DNA of 64,000 nucleotides from Actinophytocola gossypii (lineage in GTDB: Bacteria; Actinomycetota; Actinomycetes; Mycobacteriales; Pseudonocardiaceae), in assembly GCF_025165815.1 (NCBI RefSeq), contig NZ_JAFFZE010000027.1:44489-108488 (forward strand), in the 5' to 3' direction. The stretch's first letter is position 1, and each line of letters starts with the position of its first letter. Shown here piece by piece: positions 8,269 through 15,933 of the stretch. Position numbers and translations under genes: made by a program. Below the pieces are notes generated by a model. The model was not told the DNA's origin, made no database searches, and saw only the letters and a list, made by a program, of their open reading frames with translations.

Positions 8269-9268
8269 CCCCCGCCGACGGCAGCAGCTGGTCGAGCAGG
8301 TCGTGCAGGGTGACCAGACCGGCCAGCTCGCCGCCGGCGTAGACCAGCGCGAGGTGGTTGCTGCGATCCCGCATCGTGGTGAGCGCGGTGTGCGCTGGCG
8401 TGTCGTCCGGGATGGTGAGCACCGGGTGCATCAGCTCGCCCGCGGTGCGGGTGCCGGTGAGCGCGTCCCGCACGTGCACCACACCCCGGGGTTCGCCGTC
8501 CCACACCACGAACCGCAGGTGCCCGCTCTCCCTGGCCGCCGCGCGGACGGCCTCCGCGCCGTCGGTCGGGGCGACGGTGACCAGCTCGCCGCGCGGCCGC
8601 ATGATCTCCCGCACCGGGCGGGTGTGCAGGTCGAGCGCGGTGGCGAGCTGGTCGTGCCGGCGCTCGTCGAGCGCGCCGACCTCGCTGGAGTGGTCGAGCA
8701 GCTGACGCAGGTCCTCCGGCGTGTGTCCGCTGTCCAGCTCGTCCACCGGCTGCACGCCGACCAGGCGTAGGCAGCGGTTCGCCAGCCCGTTGAGCGCGAC
8801 CAGCGCCGGGCGGGTGAGCCACATGAACGCGCGCATCGGGATCGCGAGCAGGGTGGCGGAGCGCTCCGGGTGCGCGATCGCCCACGACTTGGGGGCCATC
8901 TCGCCGACCACCAGGTGGATGAACGTCACGATGATGAGCGAGAGCACGAACGCGATCACGTCGGCACTCGCCGCCGGGAGACCCCAGGACGACATCAGCG
9001 GCGTCATCATGTGGTGCACGCTGGGTTTGGTGACCGCGCCGAGCACCAGCGTGCACAGCGTGATGCCGAGCTGGGAACCGGCGAGCAGCATGGACAGGTC
9101 ACGGGCACTGCGCAGCGCCGCGCGGGCGGAGACGCTGTGCTCCGCGTCCTCGGCGAGCCGGTGCCCACGCGCGGCGACCAGCGCGAACTCGATCGCCACG
9201 AAGAACGCCGACAACGCCACGACCAGCACCGTGATCACAATGGCGACCAGCGGACTCAGTTCACTCAT
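8255..9268 (-). CDS. CNNM/hemolysin-type membrane protein, short form (DUF21 + CBS)
   Basis: A 337-residue membrane protein. The N-terminal DUF21 (CNNM) domain has about four transmembrane segments (VAIVITVLVVALSAFFVAIE, residues 8-27, is the first) and the GEMAPKSWAIAHPE signature. It is followed by a CBS pair (REIMRPRGELVTV, HLALVYAGGELAGLVTLHDLL). The C-terminal CorC/HlyC domain found in its neighbour is missing. The family is linked to Mg2+ or other divalent cation efflux; the old hemolysin name is historical. Its ATG overlaps the stop of the upstream paralogue (9265-9268), suggesting a heteromeric pair. Confidence 0.85.
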   Translation of the reverse strand: MSELSPLVAIVITVLVVALSAFFVAIEFALVAARGHRLAEDAEHSVSARAALRSARDLSMLLAGSQLGITLCTLVLGAVTKPSVHHMMTPLMSSWGLPAASADVIAFVLSLIIVTFIHLVVGEMAPKSWAIAHPERSATLLAIPMRAFMWLTRPALVALNGLANRCLRLVGVQPVDELDSGHTPEDLRQLLDHSSEVGALDERRHDQLATALDLHTRPVREIMRPRGELVTVAPTDGAEAVRAAARESGHLRFVVWDGEPRGVVHVRDALTGTRTAGELMHPVLTIPDDTPAHTALTTMRDRSNHLALVYAGGELAGLVTLHDLLDQLLPSAGVSPS

Positions 9269-10626
9269 CTGGCCACCTCCGCGTCGTGGCGGACCAGGCG
9301 GACGGTGTCCGGGACGCGCCGGACGACCGTGCGGACCTCGACGGTCAGCCTGGTCGGGGAGTCCTCCGCGGCGCCTGGTTCGGACGGGAGGTCGACGGTG
9401 ACCTTGTCGCCCGGCGCGGGGAGGCGTTGCAGCTCGGTGAGCACCAGGCCGGCGACGGTCTGGTAGTCACCGGCCGGGAGGTCGTGGCCGAGCAGGCGTT
9501 CCGCCTCGTCGATGTGCATGGTGCCGGGCACGAGCCAGCCGCCCTCCTCGCCGGGGCTGGCGCGGTCGGCGCCGAGCGGGTCGTGCTCGTCGGTGATTTC
9601 GCCGACCAGTTCCTCGGCGATGTCCTCACTGGTGACCACGCCGGCGAGGCCGCCGTACTCGTCGACGACGCAGGCGAACTCCTCGCCCGCGTCGCGCAGC
9701 TGGTCGAGCACCGTGGTCAGCGACAGCGACGCCGGCACCATCACCGGCCGGCGCGCGATCTCCGCGACCGTGGTGGTGTCCAGCCGGTCCTCGCCGAGCG
9801 CGAGCACCTCGCGCAGGCACACCACGCCGACGACGTCGTCCACGTCGCCGCCGAGTACCGGCAGTCGCGAGTGGCCGGACGCCATCAGCGCGACCGCCTC
9901 GCGCACCGGCTCGCCAGCACCGATCGTGGTGACCCTGGGGCGCGGGATCATCGCGTGCTCGGCGGTGCTCTCCTGGAAGTCCAGCACGCGGTCCAGCAGC
10001 GCCGACAGCTCCGCCGGCAGGTCGCCGCGGTCCCGGGACTGCGCCACGATGTGCTCGAGGTCGCGCGGGGTGGCGGCGTGCTCGACGTCGTGCACCGGCT
10101 CGATCCGGATCGCGCGCAGCAGCAGCTCGGCGGCCCGGTCGAACAGCCAGATGAGCCAGCCGAACAGGCTCAGGTAGATCCCGGTCGACCGGGCGAGGCG
10201 CAGCGCGACCGGCTCCGGGCGGGCGATGGCGAGGTTCTTCGGGAACAGCTCGCCGAACACCATCTGCACCACGGTGGACAGCAGCAGCGCGAACACGGTT
10301 CCGATGGCGACGCCGACCCCGGTCGGCACACCGACGCCGCCGAACAGCACTCCGATGCCGTGGCCGATCAGCGGCTCGGCGACGTAGCCGACGAGCAGAC
10401 CGGTGACGGTGATGCCGAGCTGGGCTCCGGAGAGCATGAACGAGGTACGGCTGGTGATCTTCAGCGCACGCGCGGCGCCGGCGTCACCGGCCGCGGCCCT
10501 GGCCTTCAGCCGCGACCTGTCGACGGCCATGTACCCGAACTCCTGCGCGACGAAGTACCCCGTCAGCACGGAGAGCAGGACGACGACGACCACTCCGAGC
10601 AACACACCGAGCAGGCTGGCGATCAC
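9265..10626 (-). CDS. CNNM/hemolysin-type membrane protein, long form (DUF21 + CBS + CorC/HlyC)
   Basis: A 453-residue membrane protein with the full CNNM order: DUF21 transmembrane domain (GELFPKNLAIARPE signature near residue 124), a CBS pair (MIPRPRVTTIGAGEPV, then FACVVDEYGGLAGVVTSEDI) and a C-terminal CorC/HlyC transporter-associated domain (VPGTMHIDEAERLLG onward). A role in divalent cation export is inferred from family members. The start is GTG at 10626, and it lies inside a perfect 9-bp hairpin arm (see the separate entry), which hints at translational control. First gene of a two-gene operon. Confidence 0.85.
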   Translation of the reverse strand: MIASLLGVLLGVVVVVLLSVLTGYFVAQEFGYMAVDRSRLKARAAAGDAGAARALKITSRTSFMLSGAQLGITVTGLLVGYVAEPLIGHGIGVLFGGVGVPTGVGVAIGTVFALLLSTVVQMVFGELFPKNLAIARPEPVALRLARSTGIYLSLFGWLIWLFDRAAELLLRAIRIEPVHDVEHAATPRDLEHIVAQSRDRGDLPAELSALLDRVLDFQESTAEHAMIPRPRVTTIGAGEPVREAVALMASGHSRLPVLGGDVDDVVGVVCLREVLALGEDRLDTTTVAEIARRPVMVPASLSLTTVLDQLRDAGEEFACVVDEYGGLAGVVTSEDIAEELVGEITDEHDPLGADRASPGEEGGWLVPGTMHIDEAERLLGHDLPAGDYQTVAGLVLTELQRLPAPGDKVTVDLPSEPGAAEDSPTRLTVEVRTVVRRVPDTVRLVRHDAEVAR

Positions 10627-10664
10627 GTGCCCACCGCCTCGGAGTGTTCATCGGCGGGCACGTG
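10624..10664 (-). promoter_or_regulatory. Hairpin over the start codon of the long CNNM gene
   Basis: CACGTGCCC (10624-10632) and GGGCACGTG (10656-10664) form a perfect 9-bp inverted repeat with a 23-nt loop. In the mRNA the 3' arm contains the GTG initiation codon itself, and the likely ribosome site (GAGG) lies in the loop. A second perfect 8-bp inverted repeat (CAGCGTCC / GGACGCTG) lies upstream, near 10697-10726, in the same leader. The 192-nt stretch 10627-10818 holds no gene; it reads as a structured 5' leader. Confidence 0.5.
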
Positions 10665-10818
10665 TCTAGGGCAGGGCGGATCTGGATCTGGGGCGCAGCG
10701 TCCACTGTCGCTCGAGGGGACGCTGTCGGTACTTCGATAGGGGTCCATGATCCTCTCACCCGCGCACTGTCCGGATACGTGTCCCCAAAATACCAGCACA
10801 CCCGTCCCCGTCGAGTGG

Positions 10819-11820
10819 CTAACGTGTCCTCTCGCTGTCCAGTTGGGCCATCATCGGCGCCCGGTACCGGTCGCCGGCCGCCGCGTCCTTGGGCACCGCG
10901 CGCTCGATCGCGGCCAGGTCGTCCGCGCCGAGGTGGACCGCCGCGGCGCCGAGCGACTCCGCCAGCCGCTCCCGGGTGCGCGCGCCGACCAGCGGCACGA
11001 TGTCCGCGCCCCGCTGGGCGACCCACGCCACCGCGACCTGCGCGATGGTCGCGCCCTTGGCCTCGGCGACCGCGCGCAGCGACTCGACCAGCGCCAGGTT
11101 CCGTTCGACGTTGCCCTCCTGGAACCTCGGGTTGCTCGCCCGGAAGTCGGTCGCGGTCAGCTCGCGCGACGGGTCCCAGTGCCCGCTGAGCAGGCCGCGG
11201 GAGAGCACCCCGTACGCGGTGACCCCGATCCCCAGCTCCCGCGCCACCGGCAGGATCTCCGCCTCGATCCCCCGGGACAGCAGGGAGTACTCGATCTGCA
11301 GGTCGACGATCGGGTGCACGGCGGCGGCCCGGCGCATGGTCTCGGCGCCGACCTCGGACAGGCCGATGTGGCGGATGTGGCCTGCCTCGACCAGCTCGGC
11401 GAGCGCGCCGACGGTGTCCTCGATCGGCACGTCCGGGTCCAGCCGCGCCGGCCGGTACACGTCGATGTGGTCGGTGCCGAGCCGGCGCAGGCTGTAGGCG
11501 GCGAAGGTCTTCACCGCGGCCGGCCGCGCGTCGTGGCCGAGCCAGCTGCCGTCGGGGCCGCGCAGGGCGCCGAACTTGACGCTGATCACCACCCGGTCGC
11601 GGTCGACGCCGCGCAGGGCGTCGCGGAGCAGCAGCTCGTTGGTGCCCATGCCGTAGAAGTCGCCGGTGTCGAGCAGGGTCACGCCTGCCTCGACGGCGGC
11701 GTGGATGGTGGCCACGGACTCGGCCTCGTCGGCCGGGCCGTAGAGGTCGGACATGCCCATCAGTCCGAGACCGATCTCCGAGACGGTCGGACCGGTGGAC
11801 CCGAGCTGGCGCGTGCGCAT
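10819..11820 (-). CDS. Aldo/keto reductase with PARLDP in place of the catalytic-His motif
   Basis: A 333-residue TIM-barrel NADPH-dependent oxidoreductase of the AKR family (LLDTGDFYGMGTNE carries the Asp and Tyr; VVISVKFG carries the Lys). The usual QHRVDP segment, which supplies the catalytic His, reads RPARLDP, so the His is replaced. I recall other actinobacterial AKRs with this variant, so it may define a subgroup with altered chemistry. The start is ATG at 11820 with AGGAG 5 nt upstream rather than the further upstream ATG. Divergent from an acetyltransferase, with an AT-rich palindrome between them. Confidence 0.8.
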   Translation of the reverse strand: MRTRQLGSTGPTVSEIGLGLMGMSDLYGPADEAESVATIHAAVEAGVTLLDTGDFYGMGTNELLLRDALRGVDRDRVVISVKFGALRGPDGSWLGHDARPAAVKTFAAYSLRRLGTDHIDVYRPARLDPDVPIEDTVGALAELVEAGHIRHIGLSEVGAETMRRAAAVHPIVDLQIEYSLLSRGIEAEILPVARELGIGVTAYGVLSRGLLSGHWDPSRELTATDFRASNPRFQEGNVERNLALVESLRAVAEAKGATIAQVAVAWVAQRGADIVPLVGARTRERLAESLGAAAVHLGADDLAAIERAVPKDAAAGDRYRAPMMAQLDSERTR

Positions 11821-11841
11821 GGAACTCCTCGATGTTTCCGT

Positions 11842-11863
11842 TGATACCAGTTTAAGAGTATCA
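11842..11863. promoter_or_regulatory. TGATAC-N10-GTATCA operator candidate
   Basis: A 22-bp dyad (TGATAC at 11842-11847, GTATCA at 11858-11863) sits in a small AT-rich island between the divergent aldo/keto reductase and acetyltransferase genes. The spacing fits a TetR- or MerR-type dimer site. No regulator gene is adjacent, so the binder is unknown. Confidence 0.4.
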
Positions 11864-11894
11864 CTGATATCCGCCGCGCGAGTAATCTGCACGC

Positions 11895-12428
11895 ATGGGC
11901 GTACTCACCACCGAGCGGCTCGTCGTGCGCGAGTGGGAGCTCGACGACGCGGATGCCGCGCTGGAGATCTACGGCGTCGACAAGGTCACCCGGTGGCTGA
12001 CGCCGGCCATGGGCCAGATCGCCGACACCGACGCGATGCGCCTGCTGTTACAGGCGTGGATCGAGGACCAGCCGAACATGCTGCCGCCACGCGGCCGCTG
12101 GGCCATCCAGCGCCGCGACACCGACGAGGTCATCGGGGGGCTCGGCATCCGGCTGCTGCCGCCGTACGAGGAGGACCTCGAACTCAGCTGGCAGCTGCGC
12201 CCCGAGGCCTGGGGCCACGGCTACGCCGCGGAGGCCGGGGCCGCGCTGATCAGCTGGGCGTTCACCCAGGAGATCGACGAGCTGTTCGCGGTCGCGCGCC
12301 CGTCCAACACCCGCGCCATCGGCACCGCCAAGCGCCTGGGCATGACCTGGGTGGGCGAGACCGACAAGTACTACAACCTGCGCCTGCAGGTCTTCCGGAT
12401 CCGGCCGAGCGACCTCATCGACGGCTAG
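11895..12428 (+). CDS. GNAT-family N-acetyltransferase (RimJ/RimL type)
   Basis: A 177-residue acetyl-CoA-dependent acyltransferase. It opens with the RimJ-like TERLVVREWELDDA. The acetyl-CoA-binding motif A follows ELSWQLRPEAWGHGYAAEAG (Q/R-x-x-G-x-G/A as WGHGYA), and ARPSNTRAIGTAKRLGM is the usual motif B region. Such proteins acetylate ribosomal protein N-termini, amino groups of metabolites or antibiotics; the substrate is not predictable here. The start is ATG at 11895 shortly after the palindromic operator. Its 3' end overlaps the convergent lipid kinase by 14 nt. Confidence 0.8.
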   Translation: MGVLTTERLVVREWELDDADAALEIYGVDKVTRWLTPAMGQIADTDAMRLLLQAWIEDQPNMLPPRGRWAIQRRDTDEVIGGLGIRLLPPYEEDLELSWQLRPEAWGHGYAAEAGAALISWAFTQEIDELFAVARPSNTRAIGTAKRLGMTWVGETDKYYNLRLQVFRIRPSDLIDG

Positions 12429-13272
12429 GCACGACCACGTCCACGCCGCCGTCCAGCAGGGTGAACCGCGCCGGGTCGAGGTGGCGCAGCTCGCCGTCCA
12501 CGTTGAACTCCCGCCGTGCCGGCAGCTCGACCTCGATCTCCGCGCCCCGGTGGTGCGGCACGTCGTCGAGGTGGGTCAGCATGCCGCGCCGCATGTGGTA
12601 GCCGATCCGGACCAGCTTGAGCCGCGACCCGGCCGGCACGACCGCCACGTCGAGCCGGTGGTCGTCGCGGCGGGTGCCGCCGATGTTGGAGCCGCCGCCG
12701 AACGCGCCGGTGACCGCGACCACCACCTGCCAGGCGTCACCGGTGAACACGGTCTCGCCGTCCCGGCGGACCCGGCAGCGCAGGTGCGGCGCGGTCACCC
12801 CGGCCCGCACCGCGCCGACGGCGTAGGCGAGCGCGCCGAGCCGGGCCTTGTGCGGGGTGGCCAGCCGGTTCGCCACCGCCGACAGGCCGGCCGCCGCCGC
12901 GTTCACGAACGGGAGGTCGCCGACGAGCCCGACCTCGCGGTGCTCCACCTCGGCGTCCTTGTCGGCGGCGAGCAGGCACGCGGTCGCCAGCTCGCGCGGC
13001 AGCCCGAGCGCGGTCGCGAAGTCGTTCGCGGTCCCGGTGGGCAGTACCGCGAGCGGCAGCCCGGCCCGGTTCGCCGCCCGCGCGGCCACGCCGATCGACC
13101 CGTCCCCACCGGCGACGACGATCCGGTCGAGGCCGGCCGGCAGCGGACCGTCCACCTCGTCCAGCGGAACGACGGTGACGTCCGCGCCGTAGTCCTCGAG
13201 ATGCCGGCGGACCACGGCGGTGTCGGTCCGGCCGCTGCCGGAGAGCTGGTTCGCGACCAGGGCGATGCGCAC
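12415..13272 (-). CDS. Diacylglycerol kinase-family lipid kinase (YegS/BmrU-like)
   Basis: A 285-residue member of the DAGK catalytic family. The nucleotide loop VVAGGDGSIGVAARA and the PTGTANDFATALGLP motif are both intact, as is a C-terminal EFNVDGELRHLDP block. The enzymes phosphorylate diacylglycerol or related lipids using ATP at the membrane surface. I chose the GTG at 13272 because the protein then begins directly with VRIALVANQLSGSG, the canonical first strand; a start at 13311 would overlap the upstream immunity-like gene. It lies 25 nt behind that gene on the same strand. Confidence 0.8.
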   Translation of the reverse strand: MRIALVANQLSGSGRTDTAVVRRHLEDYGADVTVVPLDEVDGPLPAGLDRIVVAGGDGSIGVAARAANRAGLPLAVLPTGTANDFATALGLPRELATACLLAADKDAEVEHREVGLVGDLPFVNAAAAGLSAVANRLATPHKARLGALAYAVGAVRAGVTAPHLRCRVRRDGETVFTGDAWQVVVAVTGAFGGGSNIGGTRRDDHRLDVAVVPAGSRLKLVRIGYHMRRGMLTHLDDVPHHRGAEIEVELPARREFNVDGELRHLDPARFTLLDGGVDVVVPSRR

Positions 13273-13297
13273 CGGCCGATTCTGCCCTGCCGCCCGC

Positions 13298-13777
13298 TCA
13301 GCTCTCGGCAAAGGTGTGCGTGGCGCGCCGGTACGGCTGGGACAGCGCCGCCCGCCGGTGCGCCGGCCACAGGTCGTCCTGCTCGTTCAGGGTCAGCTCG
13401 CCGCCGCGGCGCAACAGCCAGATGTCCTCGAACTCGCGGTGCAGCACGGCGTCGCCCGGCACGCGCTCGAACAGGCCGGAGACCAGGCGGGCGATGTCGT
13501 CCTGCTGGTAGTCGACCTCGCCCTCCTTGTCCAGGCGGAACGCCACCGACACCGTGGGCGTGAAGCCGAGGTCGTTGCGCACCGGGTCCCACGGGCGGGA
13601 CTTCGCCTCGGTCACCCGGATCCAGGTGCCGAGGCCGGAGGTCGCGCCGTCGAGCAGGGCCTCCGGGGTGGTCGACTCGTCGAGCGCGCCCAGGCGGCGG
13701 CCGACCGCGTGCAGCTCCCCCGCGATCTGGTCGGCGGGCACCGGACAGGCCAGGGCCAGGCTGTAGGTGATGGCCAT
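13298..13777 (-). CDS. SitI3-like immunity protein
   Basis: A 159-residue soluble protein matching the SitI3 immunity family: MAITYSLALACPV at the N-terminus, TVSVAFRLDKEGEVDYQQDD in the middle, and VPGDAVLHREFEDIWLLRRGGEL towards the end. SitI3 was described as the immunity protein of a myxobacterial polymorphic toxin (SitA3). It starts 33 nt downstream of the WXG/CdiA-CT toxin gene on the same strand, the expected position for a cognate antidote. That it neutralises this particular toxin is inference from position. No cysteine cluster or signal peptide. Confidence 0.75.
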   Translation of the reverse strand: MAITYSLALACPVPADQIAGELHAVGRRLGALDESTTPEALLDGATSGLGTWIRVTEAKSRPWDPVRNDLGFTPTVSVAFRLDKEGEVDYQQDDIARLVSGLFERVPGDAVLHREFEDIWLLRRGGELTLNEQDDLWPAHRRAALSQPYRRATHTFAES

Positions 13778-13810
13778 GTGTTCCTCGGCTCGTGGATCGG
13801 GCTCGGCGAA

Positions 13811-15109
13811 TCAGGGATAGAAGTTAAGCACGTTGCCGTCGGCGTCGATGACGATGACCTCCTTGAGGCCCTCGATCGGCCAGTCGCGCAACTGGTTGCG
13901 CATCGCGTCCAGGCTTACCGAGCTGTCGGTGAGGTTCAGCACGACGCGCTCGGTCTGTCCGGCGTCGATCTTCTCCTGGATGTTCGCGGCGATGTTGCGG
14001 GCGTTGCCCGAGCTCGGCGCGTAGTTGTCGAAGATCTGGCCCTCGATGCGGTAGTCGGGGTTCTTGTCGCCCTCGACGGTCGGGTTCTGCTCGACGTCGT
14101 AGCCCTGCTGGGCCAGGGTCTGCGCGGACTCGTTCTCCCGCTCCAGCGAGCGCCGGGTCGCCGCGTCGTCGTTGTCGCGGATCCGGGTCGGGTGGCCGCC
14201 CGGTTCCGCGTTCGGGTCGGGGTCTCGGGAAGGCTGGGTGTGGTCGCCGTCGCCGCCGGTGCCGGGCGGGTCGTCCGGGTCGTCCGGCGGGTCGTCGCCA
14301 CCCCCGTTCGGGTCGTTGGGATTGTCCGGGTCGTTCGGCGTGTCGCCGCGGCCGGTCAGCTCGTCGAGCTTGCGCTGGATCTGCCGGAACAGGTCGCCGA
14401 GCCGGCGCAGCAGCGGGATCAGGTTCTGAATGGTGCGCACGAGCTGCTTGACGACCTGCGCGATCCGCCCGGCCCACTTCGCCGCCGCGGTCGCGGCCTG
14501 CGCGGCGGCGGCCGGCGCGCCGACGATCGTGAGCGCCTCGGCCGCCCACACGACGAGCCGGCCGACGAGGTCGGCGATCAGGTCGCGCACGGTCTCCCGG
14601 ACGACGCCGACCACGACGCCGGCCATCTCGACCGCGCTGCCCAGTCCGTTGGCCGCCTCGGACGCGGCACCGACCAGCTCGCCGGTGTTCCGCGCGCGGC
14701 CGCGGTAGGAGTCGCCCGCGGTGCCGGTCCAGCCGCTGGTGTCGGTGCCGACGTCGCGGTCGTAGTCCGCGCGGACCTCGCCGACCTCGGTGGCGATGTT
14801 GCGCCAGGTCTGGGCGTGCGCGGCGACCGCGTCGGCGTTGCCGGCCAGCTTGTCGAGCATGTCCTGCAGCGGGCCGACGTGCTCGATGATGAACGACACC
14901 AGGTTGGAGGCGACCGAGCCGATCGGGTCCATCGCGATCGACAGCGCTTCGAGCCCCGTGGTCAGCCCGCCGAGCCCGATGTCCACCCAGTCGCCGCTCT
15001 CGATGCCGGAGACCAGGTCGGACACCGACTCGGCGATCCCGATGCCGGTGTACCACTCGGTGGAGTCCTGCTCCGGCGCCACCAGGTCGTCGGTCGTCGG
15101 CGGGGTCAT
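13811..15109 (-). CDS. Type VII-style polymorphic toxin: WXG100-like N-terminus, Pro/Asp linker, CdiA-CT tRNase-like domain
   Basis: A 432-residue toxin. Residues about 1-150 are helical with a WXG motif (SGWTGTAGDSYRG), as in ESX substrates. A helical region follows, then an Asp/Pro/Asn/Gly-rich linker (about 255-310). The last about 115 residues (ENESAQTLAQQGYDVEQNP, NPDYRIEGQIFDNYAP, IEGLKEVIVI) match the CdiA C-terminal nuclease domain known from contact-dependent inhibition toxins of proteobacteria, whose members cleave tRNA. Its ATG overlaps the stop of the EspC-like gene; the SitI3-like immunity gene follows. Export through a type VII system is expected, but no ESX core genes are in this window. 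Confidence 0.75.
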   Translation of the reverse strand: MTPPTTDDLVAPEQDSTEWYTGIGIAESVSDLVSGIESGDWVDIGLGGLTTGLEALSIAMDPIGSVASNLVSFIIEHVGPLQDMLDKLAGNADAVAAHAQTWRNIATEVGEVRADYDRDVGTDTSGWTGTAGDSYRGRARNTGELVGAASEAANGLGSAVEMAGVVVGVVRETVRDLIADLVGRLVVWAAEALTIVGAPAAAAQAATAAAKWAGRIAQVVKQLVRTIQNLIPLLRRLGDLFRQIQRKLDELTGRGDTPNDPDNPNDPNGGGDDPPDDPDDPPGTGGDGDHTQPSRDPDPNAEPGGHPTRIRDNDDAATRRSLERENESAQTLAQQGYDVEQNPTVEGDKNPDYRIEGQIFDNYAPSSGNARNIAANIQEKIDAGQTERVVLNLTDSSVSLDAMRNQLRDWPIEGLKEVIVIDADGNVLNFYP

Positions 15110-15429
15110 CGCATACCGTCCTCGGTGGCGCGGAACCCGTCGGCGTGGTTCTCGTCGCGGCGCTCGTAGTCGTCGGCGGACTCGCGCAGGCTCTCCGCGA
15201 CACCGGTGAAGCCGTCCTGCCCGGCGGTCAGAGCGTCAGCCGCCTGCTGCTCCAGCGGGTTGATCACCGGTGGGAGGAACTGGCAGATGATGCCGTACGC
15301 GTCGTCGGGCATCACCTGGTTGGCGGCGTCCCGCGCGGTGCCCATGCGGCCGGCGAGGCCGTCGACCTTCCCCGCGTGGGTTCGCAGTTCGTCCGCGAGT
15401 ACCTCGTAGCCGTCCGGCATGCGCCCCAC
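15106..15429 (-). CDS. EspC-like type VII secretion target (WXG100 superfamily)
   Basis: A 107-residue helical protein: GYEVLADELRTHAGKVDGLAGRM, then an Ala-rich middle, then FTGVAESLRESADDYERRDENH. This is the usual shape of ESX-associated EspC-type proteins (excreted, virulence or toxin partner). ATG at 15420 (MPDGYEV) or GTG at 15429 could be the start; the ribosome site is weak for both. It overlaps the toxin start by 4 nt and follows the YbaB-like gene by 6 nt, so all three are translated from one mRNA. Probably a co-secreted partner or chaperone for the toxin. Confidence 0.7.
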   Translation of the reverse strand: MGRMPDGYEVLADELRTHAGKVDGLAGRMGTARDAANQVMPDDAYGIICQFLPPVINPLEQQAADALTAGQDGFTGVAESLRESADDYERRDENHADGFRATEDGMR

Positions 15430-15435
15430 ACCCCG

Positions 15436-15906
15436 TCAGTCGTAGATCGTGCCACCCTCGAAGTCGTCTCCACTACGCGGACGACGTGCGGGGGTCTCCG
15501 GTTCCGTGCTCTCCGGAAAACGTTCCCGGTAGTGACCGACGATCCGCTCGGCGCTGTCGCCGGCGGCCGGGCCGAGGGTCTCGCCGGCGGCCTGGCGCAC
15601 CTCGCCGACGATCTGGCCGCGGGCGGACCCGACGGCCGCCATCAGCTGGCGGCGCAGTTCGTCGGCCGTGGTGTGCGAGACCCGGTCGGTGAACACGACG
15701 TCGACGAGCGCGCCGTTGGCGTCCACCGTGGCGGTGACCACGCCGCTGGGGCTCGTCGCGCTGACCCGCACGGCCTCGACGCGGTTCGCGAGTTCCTGGT
15801 ACCGCTCCGCGTTGCGCTCCAGCCCGGCGACCCACTCGTCGAGCCCGCGCTCGATGTCCTGCGGGTCGCCGCGGAACAGGTCGTTCGGAATGCCTTCGGT
15901 CATCAC
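15436..15906 (-). CDS. YbaB/EbfC-family protein
   Basis: A 156-residue YbaB-fold protein (ATSPSGVVTATVDANGALVDVVF, then RVSHTTADELRRQLMAAV). Canonical YbaB binds nucleoid DNA. Longer actinobacterial paralogues with divergent tails are regularly encoded just before EspC-like and WXG toxin genes, exactly as here. The C-terminal 35 residues are Pro/Arg/Glu rich and probably disordered. The start is ATG at 15906 (a second ATG follows immediately). It lies 28 nt beyond the stop of the MFS gene on the same strand. Confidence 0.75.
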   Translation of the reverse strand: MMTEGIPNDLFRGDPQDIERGLDEWVAGLERNAERYQELANRVEAVRVSATSPSGVVTATVDANGALVDVVFTDRVSHTTADELRRQLMAAVGSARGQIVGEVRQAAGETLGPAAGDSAERIVGHYRERFPESTEPETPARRPRSGDDFEGGTIYD

Positions 15907-15933
15907 GCCTCCCGGTTTCGCCTGCGGTACAGG

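Noticed and set aside
9286..10740. Long open frame opposite the CNNM gene
   Set aside because: Artefact of third-position GC; the opposite strand encodes a complete DUF21-CBS-CorC/HlyC protein.
10627..10818. Mg2+ riboswitch (M-box/ykoK) before the CNNM genes
   Set aside because: A GGTGAG segment is present, but the rest of the conserved core cannot be found; only simple hairpins are supported.
13220..15169. Long open frame opposite the toxin and immunity genes
   Set aside because: Antisense artefact of high GC; composition is Arg/Val/Gly repetitive, and the opposite strand has recognisable domains throughout.
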